Source: Streptomyces sp. NBC_00425 (GTDB lineage Bacteria > Actinomycetota > Actinomycetes > Streptomycetales > Streptomycetaceae). From it: DNA of 64,000 nucleotides. Numbering within the stretch: the first letter of the stretch is position 1; each line of letters begins with the position of its first letter. The stretch is taken from positions 7,750,001 through 7,814,000 of the forward strand of contig NZ_CP107928.1 in NCBI RefSeq assembly GCF_036030735.1. The letters run 5' to 3'. Below the pieces are notes generated by a model. That model searched no databases and was not told the DNA's origin. It was given only the letters and a program-made list of their open reading frames with translations. The position numbers and the translations under genes were made by a program. Of the stretch, positions 1-7,362 are shown one piece after another.

Positions 1-72
1 TGGACGATACTGGGATTGAACCAGTGACCTCTTCCGTGTCAGGGAAGCGCTCTCCCGCTGAGCTAATCGTCC
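1..72 (-). tRNA. tRNA-Val (anticodon GAC)
   Basis: On the minus strand a full cloverleaf can be folded: acceptor stem GGACGAT pairs with ATCGTCC, discriminator A at position 1. The anticodon stem CTTCC/GGAAG encloses CTGACAC, giving anticodon GAC, which reads GUC valine codons. CCA is not encoded next to the discriminator. It is the last gene of a Gly-Cys-Val operon read leftward. Confidence 0.96.
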
Positions 73-76
73 TTGG

Positions 77-147
77 AGGTGGAGACGGGATTTGAACCCG
101 TGTAGACGGCTTTGCAGGCCGTTGCCTCGCCTCTCGGCCACTCCACC
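77..147 (-). tRNA. tRNA-Cys (anticodon GCA)
   Basis: Minus-strand cloverleaf with acceptor GGTGGAG/CTCCACC and discriminator T, the expected identity base for bacterial tRNA-Cys. The anticodon loop CTGCAAA gives GCA. It lies 4 nt from the tRNA-Val gene and 38 nt from tRNA-Gly, so all three are probably processed from one transcript. Confidence 0.96.
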
Positions 148-185
148 AGGAGTGTAGGGGGCCGGGAAGACCCCTTCTTCCTTCG

Positions 186-258
186 AGCGGACGACGAGGC
201 TCGAACTCGCGACCTCAACCTTGGCAAGGTTGCGCTCTACCAACTGAGCTACGTCCGC
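186..258 (-). tRNA. tRNA-Gly (anticodon GCC)
   Basis: Minus-strand cloverleaf with acceptor GCGGACG/CGTCCGC and discriminator T. The anticodon loop TTGCCAA gives GCC, reading GGC, the commonest glycine codon in this GC-rich genome. It is the first gene of the leftward tRNA operon, directly below a promoter-like sequence at 300-327. Confidence 0.96.
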
Positions 259-299
259 TTGTCGTTTCGTTCCGCTCTCGCGGCCCGGCGACGAGTTGA

Positions 300-327
300 A
301 CTCTAGCGGATTCCCGGGCCAGTACAA
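300..327 (-). promoter_or_regulatory. Promoter of the Gly-Cys-Val tRNA operon
   Basis: Read on the minus strand: -35-like TTGTAC (322-327), a 16-nt spacer, then TAGAGT (300-305), about 42 nt before tRNA-Gly. Both boxes fit the housekeeping sigma factor pattern (TTGNNN, TANNNT). No start site is shown by the sequence alone. Confidence 0.5.
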
Positions 328-437
328 AAACGCGTTTGTGCAGCGTGCTGCGCTGCGCTCACGCGCGCACCAGGTCAGCGCCCCCCGGAGGCCGTGACCT
401 GCGGAACACGGGAGGACGGTCTCCGAAGCGCTCGACC

Positions 438-443
438 TACACT
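438..443 (+). promoter_or_regulatory. -10 box TACACT, leaderless start for pabB
   Basis: TACACT ends 7 nt before the GTG at 451, and no purine-rich ribosome binding site lies in the usual window. In actinobacteria a TANNNT box at this distance usually places the transcription start on the start codon. This supports 451 over the earlier GTG at 394 as the pabB start. Confidence 0.45.
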
Positions 444-450
444 CGACCAT

Positions 451-1515
451 GTGCTCGACCTCCCTCCGCTCGCCCGATTCGGCAGCCGCCTCGCCACCGG
501 TCTCCTCGATGTGACCAGCGATCCCGCCGCCCTCGACGGCACCGGCTTCTGGGCCGTCTGCGCGGACTTCGAGGGCCGTCTGGTCTGCGCCCGCTTCGCC
601 GACGTACGCGAGGAGCCGGTCCCCGCCCCCGTGCCGGGGGCCTGGCGGGGACCCGCGGCCGGTGACTGGACGTCCTCCCTCGATCATGCCGCGTACACGG
701 CGGGAGTGCGCCGGATCCGGGAGCACATCGCGGCCGGCGAGGTGTACCAGGCCAACCTGTGCCGGGTGCTGACCGCGCCCGTGGCGCCCGAGGCCGACGT
801 GGACGCGCTGACCGGCCTGCTGGCCCGGGGCAACCCCGCACCGTATGCAGGAACGATTCGCCTGCCCGCGCACGGTGTGGAGACGGCCACCGCGTCACCC
901 GAGCTCTTCCTGCGCCGCGCCGGCCGGACGGTCGAGTCCGGGCCCATCAAGGGCACCGGCCGCACCGAGGCGGACCTCCGCACCAAGGACTACGCCGAGA
1001 ACGTGATGATCGTGGACCTCGTCCGCAACGATCTGGGACGGGTCTGCGCCACCGGCACCGTGACCGTCCCCGACCTGTGCGCCGTCGAGAAGCATCCCGG
1101 TCTGGTCCACCTCGTCTCCACGGTCCGCGGCGAGCTGCGCGCGGGCGCCGGCTGGCCCGAGCTGCTGGACGGCGCCTTCCCGCCGGGCTCGGTCACCGGC
1201 GCCCCCAAGGCCAGCGCGCTCGGGATCATCGACGCGCTGGAGACGGCGCCGCGCGGTCCGTACTGCGGCGGCATCGGCTGGGTCGACGCCGACCGGGGCA
1301 CGGGTGAGCTGGCCGTCGGCATCCGCACCTTCTGGATCGACCGGGCCGCCGACAGCGCGGCCGTGCTGCGCTTCGGCACCGGCGCGGGCATCACCTGGGG
1401 CTCCGATCCCGAGGCCGAGTGGGAGGAGACCGAGCTGAAGGCATCCCGGCTGCTCGCGGTAGCGTCGGGTGCGTACGAGGTCACGGGAGCGTACGAGGCC
1501 GAGGAGAGGAACTGA
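451..1515 (+). CDS. pabB: Aminodeoxychorismate synthase component I (chorismate-binding enzyme)
   Basis: This 354-residue protein belongs to the chorismate-utilizing family. It should convert chorismate plus ammonia to 4-amino-4-deoxychorismate, the first step to p-aminobenzoate and folate. The core shows ASPELFLRR, then PIKGT with Lys167. That Lys is typical of PabB, where it attacks chorismate; anthranilate synthases have Ala there, so TrpE is unlikely. The late GSVTGAPK motif is also present. It is shorter than TrpE/PabB with a full N-terminal domain, as is usual for this stand-alone form. The start at GTG 451 follows a -10-like box; GTG 394 would add 19 residues. A class IV aminotransferase follows directly, as expected for a PABA pair. 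No glutaminase subunit (PabA) is adjacent. A role in a secondary pathway cannot be excluded. Confidence 0.85.
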   Translation: MLDLPPLARFGSRLATGLLDVTSDPAALDGTGFWAVCADFEGRLVCARFADVREEPVPAPVPGAWRGPAAGDWTSSLDHAAYTAGVRRIREHIAAGEVYQANLCRVLTAPVAPEADVDALTGLLARGNPAPYAGTIRLPAHGVETATASPELFLRRAGRTVESGPIKGTGRTEADLRTKDYAENVMIVDLVRNDLGRVCATGTVTVPDLCAVEKHPGLVHLVSTVRGELRAGAGWPELLDGAFPPGSVTGAPKASALGIIDALETAPRGPYCGGIGWVDADRGTGELAVGIRTFWIDRAADSAAVLRFGTGAGITWGSDPEAEWEETELKASRLLAVASGAYEVTGAYEAEERN

Positions 1516-1516
1516 C

Positions 1517-2338
1517 GTGAAGATCTGGCTCGACGGCGGGCTGCAGGACGGCGAGACCGCCCGCGTCTCCGTCTTCGACCACGGACTGACCGTGGGCGAC
1601 GGCGTCTTCGAGACGGTGAAGGCGATGCACGGGGAGACCTTCGCGCTCACCCGGCACCTCGACCGGCTCACCCGCTCCGCACGCGGCCTCGGCCTGCCCG
1701 ACCCGGACCAGGACGAGATCCGCCGCGCCTGCGCCGCCGTCCTCGAGGCCGACCCGATGCCGCTCGGCAGGCTGCGCATCACCTACACCGGCGGCCACGG
1801 CCCCCTCGGCTCCGACCGCGGGGACCAGGGCCCCACGCTGGTCGTCGCGCTCGGCGGGACGACCCGGCGCGCCGACTCCACGGCCGTCGTCACCGTCCCG
1901 TGGACCCGTAACGAACGCGGGGCGCTCACCGGCCTCAAGACGACCTCGTACGCCGAGAACGTCGTCGCGCTGGCCCGGGCCCACGAGCAGGGCGCCACCG
2001 AGGCGCTGTTCGCCAACACCGCCGGGCAGCTCTGCGAAGGCACCGGCTCCAACGTCTTCGTCGTCCTCGACGGCGAGATCCACACCCCGCCGGTGGCCTC
2101 CGGCTGCCTCGCGGGCATCACGCGCGAGCTGACCGTCGAGTGGACCGGCGCCAGGGAGACCGACCTGCCGCTGGACGTGCTGGAGCGGGCCGACGAGGTC
2201 TTCCTCACCTCCACGCTGCGCGACGTCCAGGCCGTCCACCGGGTCGACGACCGCGAACTGCCGGGCGCGCCCGGGCCGGTGACCGCCAAGGCCATGCGGA
2301 TCTTCGCCGAGCGCGCGGCGGACGACCTCGATCCGTGA
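1517..2338 (+). CDS. pabC: Class IV PLP aminotransferase, probable aminodeoxychorismate lyase
   Basis: A 273-residue fold-type IV PLP enzyme. Lys141 in the LKTTSYAEN motif is the expected Schiff-base lysine, and EGTGSNVFVV is the typical phosphate-binding stretch. The family holds branched-chain and D-amino-acid aminotransferases and 4-amino-4-deoxychorismate lyase. The gene starts 1 nt after the pabB stop, so it most likely releases pyruvate from aminodeoxychorismate to give p-aminobenzoate. The GTG at 1517 follows GAGGAGAGG, a strong ribosome binding site inside the end of pabB, which points to coupled translation. An aminotransferase role cannot be ruled out from sequence. Confidence 0.78.
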   Translation: MKIWLDGGLQDGETARVSVFDHGLTVGDGVFETVKAMHGETFALTRHLDRLTRSARGLGLPDPDQDEIRRACAAVLEADPMPLGRLRITYTGGHGPLGSDRGDQGPTLVVALGGTTRRADSTAVVTVPWTRNERGALTGLKTTSYAENVVALARAHEQGATEALFANTAGQLCEGTGSNVFVVLDGEIHTPPVASGCLAGITRELTVEWTGARETDLPLDVLERADEVFLTSTLRDVQAVHRVDDRELPGAPGPVTAKAMRIFAERAADDLDP

Positions 2339-2423
2339 GGCCGGACCGGACATCCGCGGGTCGCGCCGACCAGGGGCGGAAATCGAGCTGACGCGGCGCT
2401 CCACGTTGGGTAGAAAGCCCCTG

Positions 2424-3248
2424 ATGACCACGACCCTGCGGCCGACCGAGCCGCTCCAGCGCGCTGCCGACGGGGCGCTGTCGCGCCACTACCAGGTGTG
2501 TGTGAACAGCCGTCCCGTCGGAGCGGTCCATCTCTCGACGTCCTCCTCCTTCGGGCCCCGCGTGGCCGTGATCGCCGGTCTGCGCATCGAGGAACCCGAC
2601 CGCGGGCGAGGCCGGGGCACGGTGGCCGCGCTGGCCGCCGAGGAGGTGGCCCGCGGCTGGGGCTGTGGGCGGATCGACATCCGGGTGCCGGCGGACGCGA
2701 CGGCCGGGCTGCGGATGGCCACGGCGCTCGGCTACGTCCACCGCAACCGCGGCATGGAGAAACCGCTCGGCCCCGCGCTTCCCCGGCTGCCCGAGGGCAG
2801 CCACGGCCGGTCGATGACGGAGGCCGAGTACGACACCTGGCAACGGCACGCCGTGGCCGAGTACGCCCGGGACTGGCAGGACCGTGGCGTGCCCGAGGAG
2901 GAGGCCCTGGCCAAGGCGCGACGCGACCACGAACAGGAGCTGCCGCAGGGCCGCGCGACGCCCGACATGCGGTTCAGCGTGCTCGAGCATGACGGCGTCG
3001 CGGTGGGCAGGCTCTGGCTGGCGCTGGTCGGCGACAAGGCGTTCGTCTTCGACGTCGAGGCCGACCAGGCTTTCCGCGGCCGCGGCCACGGCCGATCCCT
3101 GATGCTGCTGGCCGAGACGCAGGCGGTCGAAGCGGGCAAGCGGCTCCTCGGCCTCAACGTGTTCGCCGGCAACACCCCGGCGGAGCGGCTGTACGAGTCG
3201 CTGGGATACACGCCGGTGGCTTACTCGATGTACAAGGCCCTGCTCTGA
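2424..3248 (+). CDS. Tandem GNAT acetyltransferase
   Basis: A 274-residue protein with two GNAT-type halves (roughly residues 15-105 and 150-270). Each half has the acetyl-CoA loop pattern: RGRGRGT in the first, RGRGHGRS in the second. The second half ends with GLNVFAGNTPAERLYESLGY, a classic GNAT C-terminal motif. The first half is more divergent and may serve binding only. The substrate is unknown; amine or aminoglycoside N-acetylation is typical of the superfamily. Start ATG 2424 is chosen because the earlier in-frame TTG has no ribosome binding site. Three 24-bp tandem repeats begin at its stop codon. Confidence 0.72.
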   Translation: MTTTLRPTEPLQRAADGALSRHYQVCVNSRPVGAVHLSTSSSFGPRVAVIAGLRIEEPDRGRGRGTVAALAAEEVARGWGCGRIDIRVPADATAGLRMATALGYVHRNRGMEKPLGPALPRLPEGSHGRSMTEAEYDTWQRHAVAEYARDWQDRGVPEEEALAKARRDHEQELPQGRATPDMRFSVLEHDGVAVGRLWLALVGDKAFVFDVEADQAFRGRGHGRSLMLLAETQAVEAGKRLLGLNVFAGNTPAERLYESLGYTPVAYSMYKALL

Positions 3249-3318
3249 ACCGGCCGGCGAATCGATCGGCGAACCGGCCGGCGTACCGGTGGGCGAACCG
3301 GCCGGCACAGCGGCGGGC
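3247..3318. repeat. Three 24-bp tandem repeats over the stop codon
   Basis: Units begin at 3247, 3271 and 3295, each opening with GAACCGGCCGGC and followed by a variable half. The first unit overlaps the TGA of the GNAT gene. The period is a multiple of three, so a stop mutation would add repeating eight-residue units. The palindromic CCGGCCGG in each unit can form small hairpins and may end transcription between this gene and the convergent DsbA-like gene. Confidence 0.8.
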
Positions 3319-3386
3319 GGGCTGACAGGGCCCCGGGCGAGTGCCTCAGATGTTCGGACGGCCGGGCGACGGGCGCGGGCCGGACC

Positions 3387-3950
3387 TCACGCCTGCTCGG
3401 CCAGCAACCGGTCGGCGATCTCCTCGATGCGCCCGCGCAGCCCGTCCTGGCTCTTGCCACCGTCGAGGAGCTCGCCGCCGATGACGTATGTCGGGGTTCC
3501 GGTGACGCCGATCGCCTTGCCCTCGGCCTGGTCGGCGTCCACGATCAGGATGTGCCGGCCGTCGATCAGGGCGGTGTCGAACTCCTCGGCGTCCAGACCC
3601 AGTTCACCCGCGATCTCGACCAGGAGGGGTTCGCCCTCACGGTCCAGCTCCTCGACCCGGGCCAGCACGGCCTCGACGTACGGCCAGGCCTGTCCCTGCA
3701 CCAGGGCCTCCTCGGCGGCCTGCGCGGCGGCGAAGGCGTGCCGGTGCTTCTCCAGCGGGAAGTGCCGCAGTCGCGGCTCCAGGCGGTCGCCGTAGCGCTC
3801 GCGCAGGGCGTGCAGGTCGCCCAGCGCCGCACGGCAGTCGGGGCACTGCAGCTCGCACCAGACGTCGAGGACGACGGCCGGCCGGGCGCCGGCCGGGGAG
3901 GAGACGGAAGAGGAGGCCGGGGACGAGTGTGCCGGGGACGTGTCGCTCAT
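3387..3950 (-). CDS. DsbA-family thiol-disulfide oxidoreductase (FrnE-like)
   Basis: A 187-residue thioredoxin-fold protein. CPDC (Cys36, Cys39) sits just after the first beta strand, and TGTPTYVIGG carries the cis-proline (Pro153) that faces the active site. There is no signal peptide; the first 25 residues are a Ser/Ala/Pro-rich tail. It is therefore probably cytoplasmic, like FrnE-type DSBA oxidoreductases, and not a periplasmic disulfide maker. Start ATG 3950 gives this form; longer reading adds non-conserved sequence. It converges on the GNAT gene. Confidence 0.75.
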   Translation of the reverse strand: MSDTSPAHSSPASSSVSSPAGARPAVVLDVWCELQCPDCRAALGDLHALRERYGDRLEPRLRHFPLEKHRHAFAAAQAAEEALVQGQAWPYVEAVLARVEELDREGEPLLVEIAGELGLDAEEFDTALIDGRHILIVDADQAEGKAIGVTGTPTYVIGGELLDGGKSQDGLRGRIEEIADRLLAEQA

Positions 3951-4240
3951 GCCGCCAGTCTTCCAGCCTCTGCCCGACCGCCCCAATCCGGACGGCTTCC
4001 AGCCCGCCGTCACAGGTCGCCGCCGTAGGTCGCCGCCGCCGCGGCACCCGGAGCGGCAGCGGAGGGCAGAGGCATACGGCACCTGCGGAGGAGCCGACCC
4101 GGAGATGTCCCTGATGTCCCGCTGCGGCATGGCCTCTGAGCGGTTCCCAGGTGCAGGATGGAGGGGACGAGGCGCAGGCCTGCCGGTTGTGCCGCCGAGT
4201 CCGCCCGACCTTTGCCCGCACGCCCTGCCTGGAGGACCGG

Positions 4241-4687
4241 ATGATTGCCGAGACCGTCTGTTCCGCCGTCGCCGTGGCCGGCTTGGGCATCGCGGTGGTC
4301 ACGGCCTACCGCAAGCGCTACCTCGCGGCGGCCCGTGTCGCGGCCTACGCCCTCGTGCCCCTCGGCCTCGTGATGACCGGCATCGTCGAATGGGTGGCCG
4401 ACACCGCCTTCAGCCCTACGGCCTGGGCCGGCTTCGCCGTGCTGGGCGGGGCCTGGGCTCTCTTCGCCACGACGCGCGCCGTGGAACGCCGCCGCGGCGG
4501 CACCCGCAAGGAGCGCAGGGCTGCGGCCCGTGCCGCACATTCCGAGGCGGTGGCCCCCGCCGCATCGGCGCCGTCCCTGGGGCAGTCCTCCCGGCCGGCC
4601 TCCCGCCCGGCGGCCGCGCCGCGGGCGACCGGCGGCTCGGAGGACTTCAGCGACATCGAGGCCATCCTCAAGAAGCACGGCATATGA
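4241..4687 (+). CDS. Small conserved membrane protein
   Basis: A 148-residue protein of unknown function. Three hydrophobic segments (about residues 2-22, 28-50 and 60-82) are followed by a basic, Ala/Pro/Ser-rich cytoplasmic tail ending in DFSDIEAILKKHGI, which looks like a binding motif. ATG 4241 is preceded by GGAGGA at good spacing and begins the first membrane segment. Homologues in streptomycetes are sometimes labelled cellulose synthase, but no glycosyltransferase motif is present, so that label is not supported here. Confidence 0.6.
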   Translation: MIAETVCSAVAVAGLGIAVVTAYRKRYLAAARVAAYALVPLGLVMTGIVEWVADTAFSPTAWAGFAVLGGAWALFATTRAVERRRGGTRKERRAAARAAHSEAVAPAASAPSLGQSSRPASRPAAAPRATGGSEDFSDIEAILKKHGI

Positions 4688-4828
4688 AGCCTGCCCTCGA
4701 CCCGCGGAGCGTGCAGCACGGCAGGTGAAGGGCGGTCCGGCGGGCGGGTGGTCCCGGGGTGAAACGACACAGTCGGGCCGCCCGTGCGCGGAAATGATCA
4801 CACCCTGGACACGGCCTGAAACCGACCT

Positions 4829-4861
4829 CACGGAATCCAGCGATGTCCCGCTCATTCCGTG
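4829..4861. promoter_or_regulatory. Inverted repeat CACGGAAT/ATTCCGTG
   Basis: An 8-bp perfect inverted repeat (4829-4836 and 4854-4861) with a 17-nt spacer lies 48 nt before the small gene at 4909. It could be an operator or an RNA hairpin. No known regulator is recognised. Confidence 0.3.
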
Positions 4862-4908
4862 CGTGTTGATCGCGCGGGAGATCCCCCCTGCGTCATCATC
4901 GCCGCGAG

Positions 4909-5061
4909 ATGCTGGACACGACACAGAGCGACGCCGCGCCGCCGAAGGACGAGCCGCGCGGGTGCCTCTTCGCCCTTTCCCAGCCACCGCTGATGATCTT
5001 CCTAGCGGTGATCGGGTGTCTGCTGCTCATGGCCTCGCTGCATGATCTGCTGCTGCTCTGA
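4909..5061 (+). CDS. Small single-span membrane protein (50 aa)
   Basis: ATG 4909 opens a 50-residue frame. About 25 polar residues containing KDEPRGC are followed by a hydrophobic helix (QPPLMIFLAVIGCLLLMASL) and a short DLLLL end. The frame is too short for many gene finders. Composition and the abrupt change from polar to hydrophobic are like a real single-pass protein, and a hairpin terminator follows 15 nt after the stop. Function is unknown. The start context has only a weak GAGAT-type ribosome binding site. Confidence 0.55.
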   Translation: MLDTTQSDAAPPKDEPRGCLFALSQPPLMIFLAVIGCLLLMASLHDLLLL

Positions 5062-5075
5062 GCCGTACCCGCGGT

Positions 5076-5096
5076 CCCCGGCGTCACCCGCCGGGG
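5076..5096. terminator. Hairpin between convergent genes
   Basis: CCCCGGCG pairs with CGCCGGGG around a five-base loop, without a T run. It sits between the 50-aa membrane gene and the CGNR gene, which converge, so it may end both transcripts. Confidence 0.55.
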
Positions 5097-5145
5097 CCGC
5101 GTCGGCATCGCACATCCCGAGGGAGCCCCTGCGGGACAGGCGCGG

Positions 5146-5706
5146 TCAGCCAGCCGCCTCCTTGCGACGCGCCCGGTAGGCGGCCACGTGCAGTCGGTTG
5201 CCGCAGGTGCGGCTGTCGCAGTACCGGCGGGACCGGTTGCGGGAGAGGTCGACGAAGGCGCGCCGGCAGTCCGGGGCCTCGCAGCGCCGCAGCCGCTCCT
5301 GCTCACCGGCCACCACGAAGAACGCCAGCGCCATCCCGCAGTCGGCGGCCAGGTGGTCGGCGACCGAGGCGCCGGGCGCGAAGTAGTGGACATGCCAGTC
5401 GTAGCCGTCGTGATCGGTGAGGCGCGGTGTGGTGCCCGCGGCGGCGACCAGCTCGTTGATCAGCTGGGCGGCCGTACGCGGGTCCTGCGCCGCGAAGATC
5501 CCGGCGAACCGTCCCCGGACCTTGCGCACGGCGGACAGATCGAACTCGGAGAGCGTGCCGACATCGCTGATGTCGTGCTTTCGTACGAAGTCCCCGAGGG
5601 TGGCGACATCCGGCAGCCCGTCCGGAGTCGTGTCGTCCTCCGGCGCGGAGTTCACCAGATCCACCACGGCGTCGAGCGCACACCGGGTGTCGTGGGTGAT
5701 CAGCAC
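5146..5706 (-). CDS. CGNR zinc-finger transcriptional regulator (ABATE domain)
   Basis: A 186-residue protein of the ABATE/CGNR family. The N-terminal two thirds form the putative stress-sensing domain. The C-terminal 45 residues hold the CGNR zinc finger: RRCEAPDC, then RRYCDSRTCGNR, then a basic end (AYRARRK). Four Cys are placed to bind zinc, and the basic end suits DNA binding. The GTG at 5706 follows AGGGAGCG; reading further upstream adds a 26-residue basic stretch without conservation. No target gene is apparent from context. Confidence 0.75.
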   Translation of the reverse strand: MLITHDTRCALDAVVDLVNSAPEDDTTPDGLPDVATLGDFVRKHDISDVGTLSEFDLSAVRKVRGRFAGIFAAQDPRTAAQLINELVAAAGTTPRLTDHDGYDWHVHYFAPGASVADHLAADCGMALAFFVVAGEQERLRRCEAPDCRRAFVDLSRNRSRRYCDSRTCGNRLHVAAYRARRKEAAG

Positions 5707-6053
5707 GTTTCGCTCCCTGGCCTGACGGTCGGGCGGGCGCCCGCCGATGCTGGCCGATGGTAGCCGCACCCGGGCCTCAGGCAATGGGCGGTCGTGAGCC
5801 GGATCCCGCGGGGGCGGCCCTCACCGGGGCGGGACACGGGATTCCGCGGCCGGGGGAGTGGCGCCCGCATCCGCCCGGCAGGCCTTCCGGTCCGTACCGG
5901 CGCAGGCCTGCTCGCCGTGTCGAGGACGCACGCACGCCGACGCCGCTCCACGGGTGCCCGTGGAGCGGCGTCGGCGCATGCTCTGTGCGATGTCTGGCCC
6001 GAGCCGTCTCCCCGAGTGGACGGCGCCGGGCGGCTCGGTGTGAGCCCTTCGCC
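5707..6053. other. Non-coding spacer between the CGNR gene and ssgB
   Basis: About 350 bp without a credible gene on either strand. It holds the upstream region of the leftward CGNR gene and, at 5935-5976, a strong hairpin that probably ends ssgB transcription. Nothing else was recognised. Confidence 0.6.
5935..5976 (-). terminator. 20-bp perfect hairpin downstream of ssgB
   Basis: Arms 5935-5954 and 5957-5976 are perfectly complementary over 20 bp with only TG between them, so the real RNA loop will open by one or more pairs. It lies about 80 nt past the ssgB stop, in the direction of ssgB transcription. There is no T tract. Confidence 0.65.
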
Positions 6054-6467
6054 CTAGCTCTCCGCCAGGATGTGCGAGAGCTCTTGGTCGAGATCGAAAT
6101 GCCGGTGTTCCGTGCCCGGGGGCACGGCTGCGTCCGTTCGCTTCAGGAAGGACTCCAGGGCCCGCGCCGGGGCCTCGAGCAGGGCCTCGCCCTCAGGAGA
6201 GCTCAGAGCGATGCAGACGACGCCCTGACCGTGACTGCGCGACGGCCAGACACGGACGTCGCCGGTGCCCGTGGGCCGGTGCAGGCCCTCGGCGAGGAGG
6301 TCGCGGGCGAACACCCACTCGACGGTTTCCTCGGCTCCGGTGTGGAAGGTGGCGTGCACGGCGTAGGGGTCGGCCGTGTCGTACCGCAGGCCTGCGGGGA
6401 CAGGCAGGGAGGACTCGCTCGACACAACGAGGCGCAGGTGCAGCTCGCAGCTGACCGTGGTGTTCAT
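6054..6467 (-). CDS. ssgB: SsgB, sporulation-specific cell division activator
   Basis: A 137-residue SsgA-like protein. The first residues (MNTTVSCELHLRLVVSS) and the last (ELSHILAES) match my memory of Streptomyces coelicolor SsgB almost exactly, at the same length. SsgB localises at future septum sites in aerial hyphae and recruits FtsZ, so it is required for sporulation septation. It acts at the cytoplasmic membrane through partners such as SsgA. The ATG at 6467 has AAAGG upstream. A divergent gene at 6659 shares the 190-bp intergenic region, where developmental control would be expected. Family identification is firm. Confidence 0.96.
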   Translation of the reverse strand: MNTTVSCELHLRLVVSSESSLPVPAGLRYDTADPYAVHATFHTGAEETVEWVFARDLLAEGLHRPTGTGDVRVWPSRSHGQGVVCIALSSPEGEALLEAPARALESFLKRTDAAVPPGTEHRHFDLDQELSHILAES

Positions 6468-6644
6468 AAGCGCCAGGGCCTTTCGCTCAGTGTGCGCTCG
6501 GGGATTCGCACGTCGGCGAAATCGACATGCCACCTACGGTGCCGTTGTAAACCCCTCTGCGTGTTTTGCGTGCCTTTACGTAACTCATCCGGCCGACAGT
6601 GCGTTCGCGAAGTACCACCATTCCGGTGACTGGAATCTCTCGGG

Positions 6645-6650
6645 TAGGGT
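6645..6650 (+). promoter_or_regulatory. -10 box TAGGGT, possible leaderless start
   Basis: TAGGGT ends 8 nt before ATG 6659, and no convincing ribosome binding site is present. A GGTGAC at 6625-6630 could be a weak -35, but its 14-nt spacer is short. Confidence 0.35.
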
Positions 6651-6658
6651 TTGGCTGC

Positions 6659-7120
6659 ATGAACACGGGGAGTAACGAGCCGGGTGAGGCTTTCGTGGCC
6701 GCGGACGACTCGGCGCCGGAGGGCACGGCGGACGACCAGCACGGGCAGGGCCTCGGCTCCCGGGCGCCGGAATTCGTCAAGGCACGCCGGATGCTGCACC
6801 TGAGCTGGCAGGTCGGAGTCTTCGTGCTCGGCCTCGCCGTGGTCGGCGCCGGCATCGTCATGCTCCCGCTGCCCGGACCGGGCTGGGTCGTGATCTTCGG
6901 CGGCATGGCGATCTGGGCGACCGAGTTCGTCTGGGCCCAGCTGGTACTGCGCTGGACGAAGCGCAAGGTCACCGAGGCGGCACAGCGCGCTCTCGACCCG
7001 AGGGTCAGGCGCCGCAACATCATCCTGACGTCGGTCGGTCTGGTGATCATCGGCGCGCTGGTGGGCTTCTACCTGTGGAAGTTCGGTCTGACCATGCCCT
7101 GGAAGATCAAGGATCAGTGA
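6659..7120 (+). CDS. TIGR02611-type small membrane protein
   Basis: A 153-residue protein divergent from ssgB. After an acidic N-terminal tail come two close hydrophobic stretches (about residues 47-90, with LPLPGPGWVVIFGGMAIWATEF between and within them) and a third near 118-142. The PGPGW motif and basic linker (RWTKRKVTEAAQRALDPRVRRR) are typical of a short actinobacterial membrane family I recall as TIGR02611. Function is unknown; its place beside ssgB is conserved in streptomycetes as far as I remember. The start follows a -10-like box by 8 nt. Confidence 0.65.
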   Translation: MNTGSNEPGEAFVAADDSAPEGTADDQHGQGLGSRAPEFVKARRMLHLSWQVGVFVLGLAVVGAGIVMLPLPGPGWVVIFGGMAIWATEFVWAQLVLRWTKRKVTEAAQRALDPRVRRRNIILTSVGLVIIGALVGFYLWKFGLTMPWKIKDQ

Positions 7121-7249
7121 CCGTACGCGGTTCTCGGGCGGTGAAGGCCGTGCGATCACCGGTCGACGGCCCGCGCCGGCGCCGCTGAACCACCGGTTGT
7201 GCCTGGTCACGGCCACCCCCTGACATGGGGTAATGTTCTCTCTGCGTCC

Positions 7250-7321
7250 GGGCGATTAGCTCAGTGGGAGAGCGCTTCGTTCACACCGAAGAGGTCACTG
7301 GTTCGAACCCAGTATCGCCCA
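7250..7321 (+). tRNA. tRNA-Val (anticodon CAC), first copy
   Basis: Cloverleaf with acceptor GGGCGAT/ATCGCCC and discriminator A. The anticodon stem CTTCG/CGAAG encloses TTCACAC, giving CAC for GUG codons. TAATGT at 7231-7236 is a good -10 box 13 nt upstream. A second identical gene lies at 17998-18069; identity extends from 7248 to 7325, i.e. 78 bp. Confidence 0.97.
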
Positions 7322-7329
7322 CCGGACCG

Positions 7330-7362
7330 TCGGCCCGTCTGCGAATCACGCAGACGGGCCGA
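7330..7362 (+). terminator. Hairpin after tRNA-Val copy 1
   Basis: A 14-bp perfect stem (7330-7343 with 7349-7362) and loop AATCA follow the tRNA by 8 nt. There is no T run, unlike the terminator of the second tRNA copy. Confidence 0.65.

Noticed and set aside
394..450. Earlier GTG start for pabB at 394
   Set aside because: GGAGG lies only 2 nt before it, the extra residues are not family-like, and a TANNNT box supports 451.
6579..6607. CGTAAC with CGTTCG 17 nt later, resembling a BldN-type developmental promoter
   Set aside because: The -10 differs from CGTTGA as remembered and the gene below is not a known target; not enough to list as a site.
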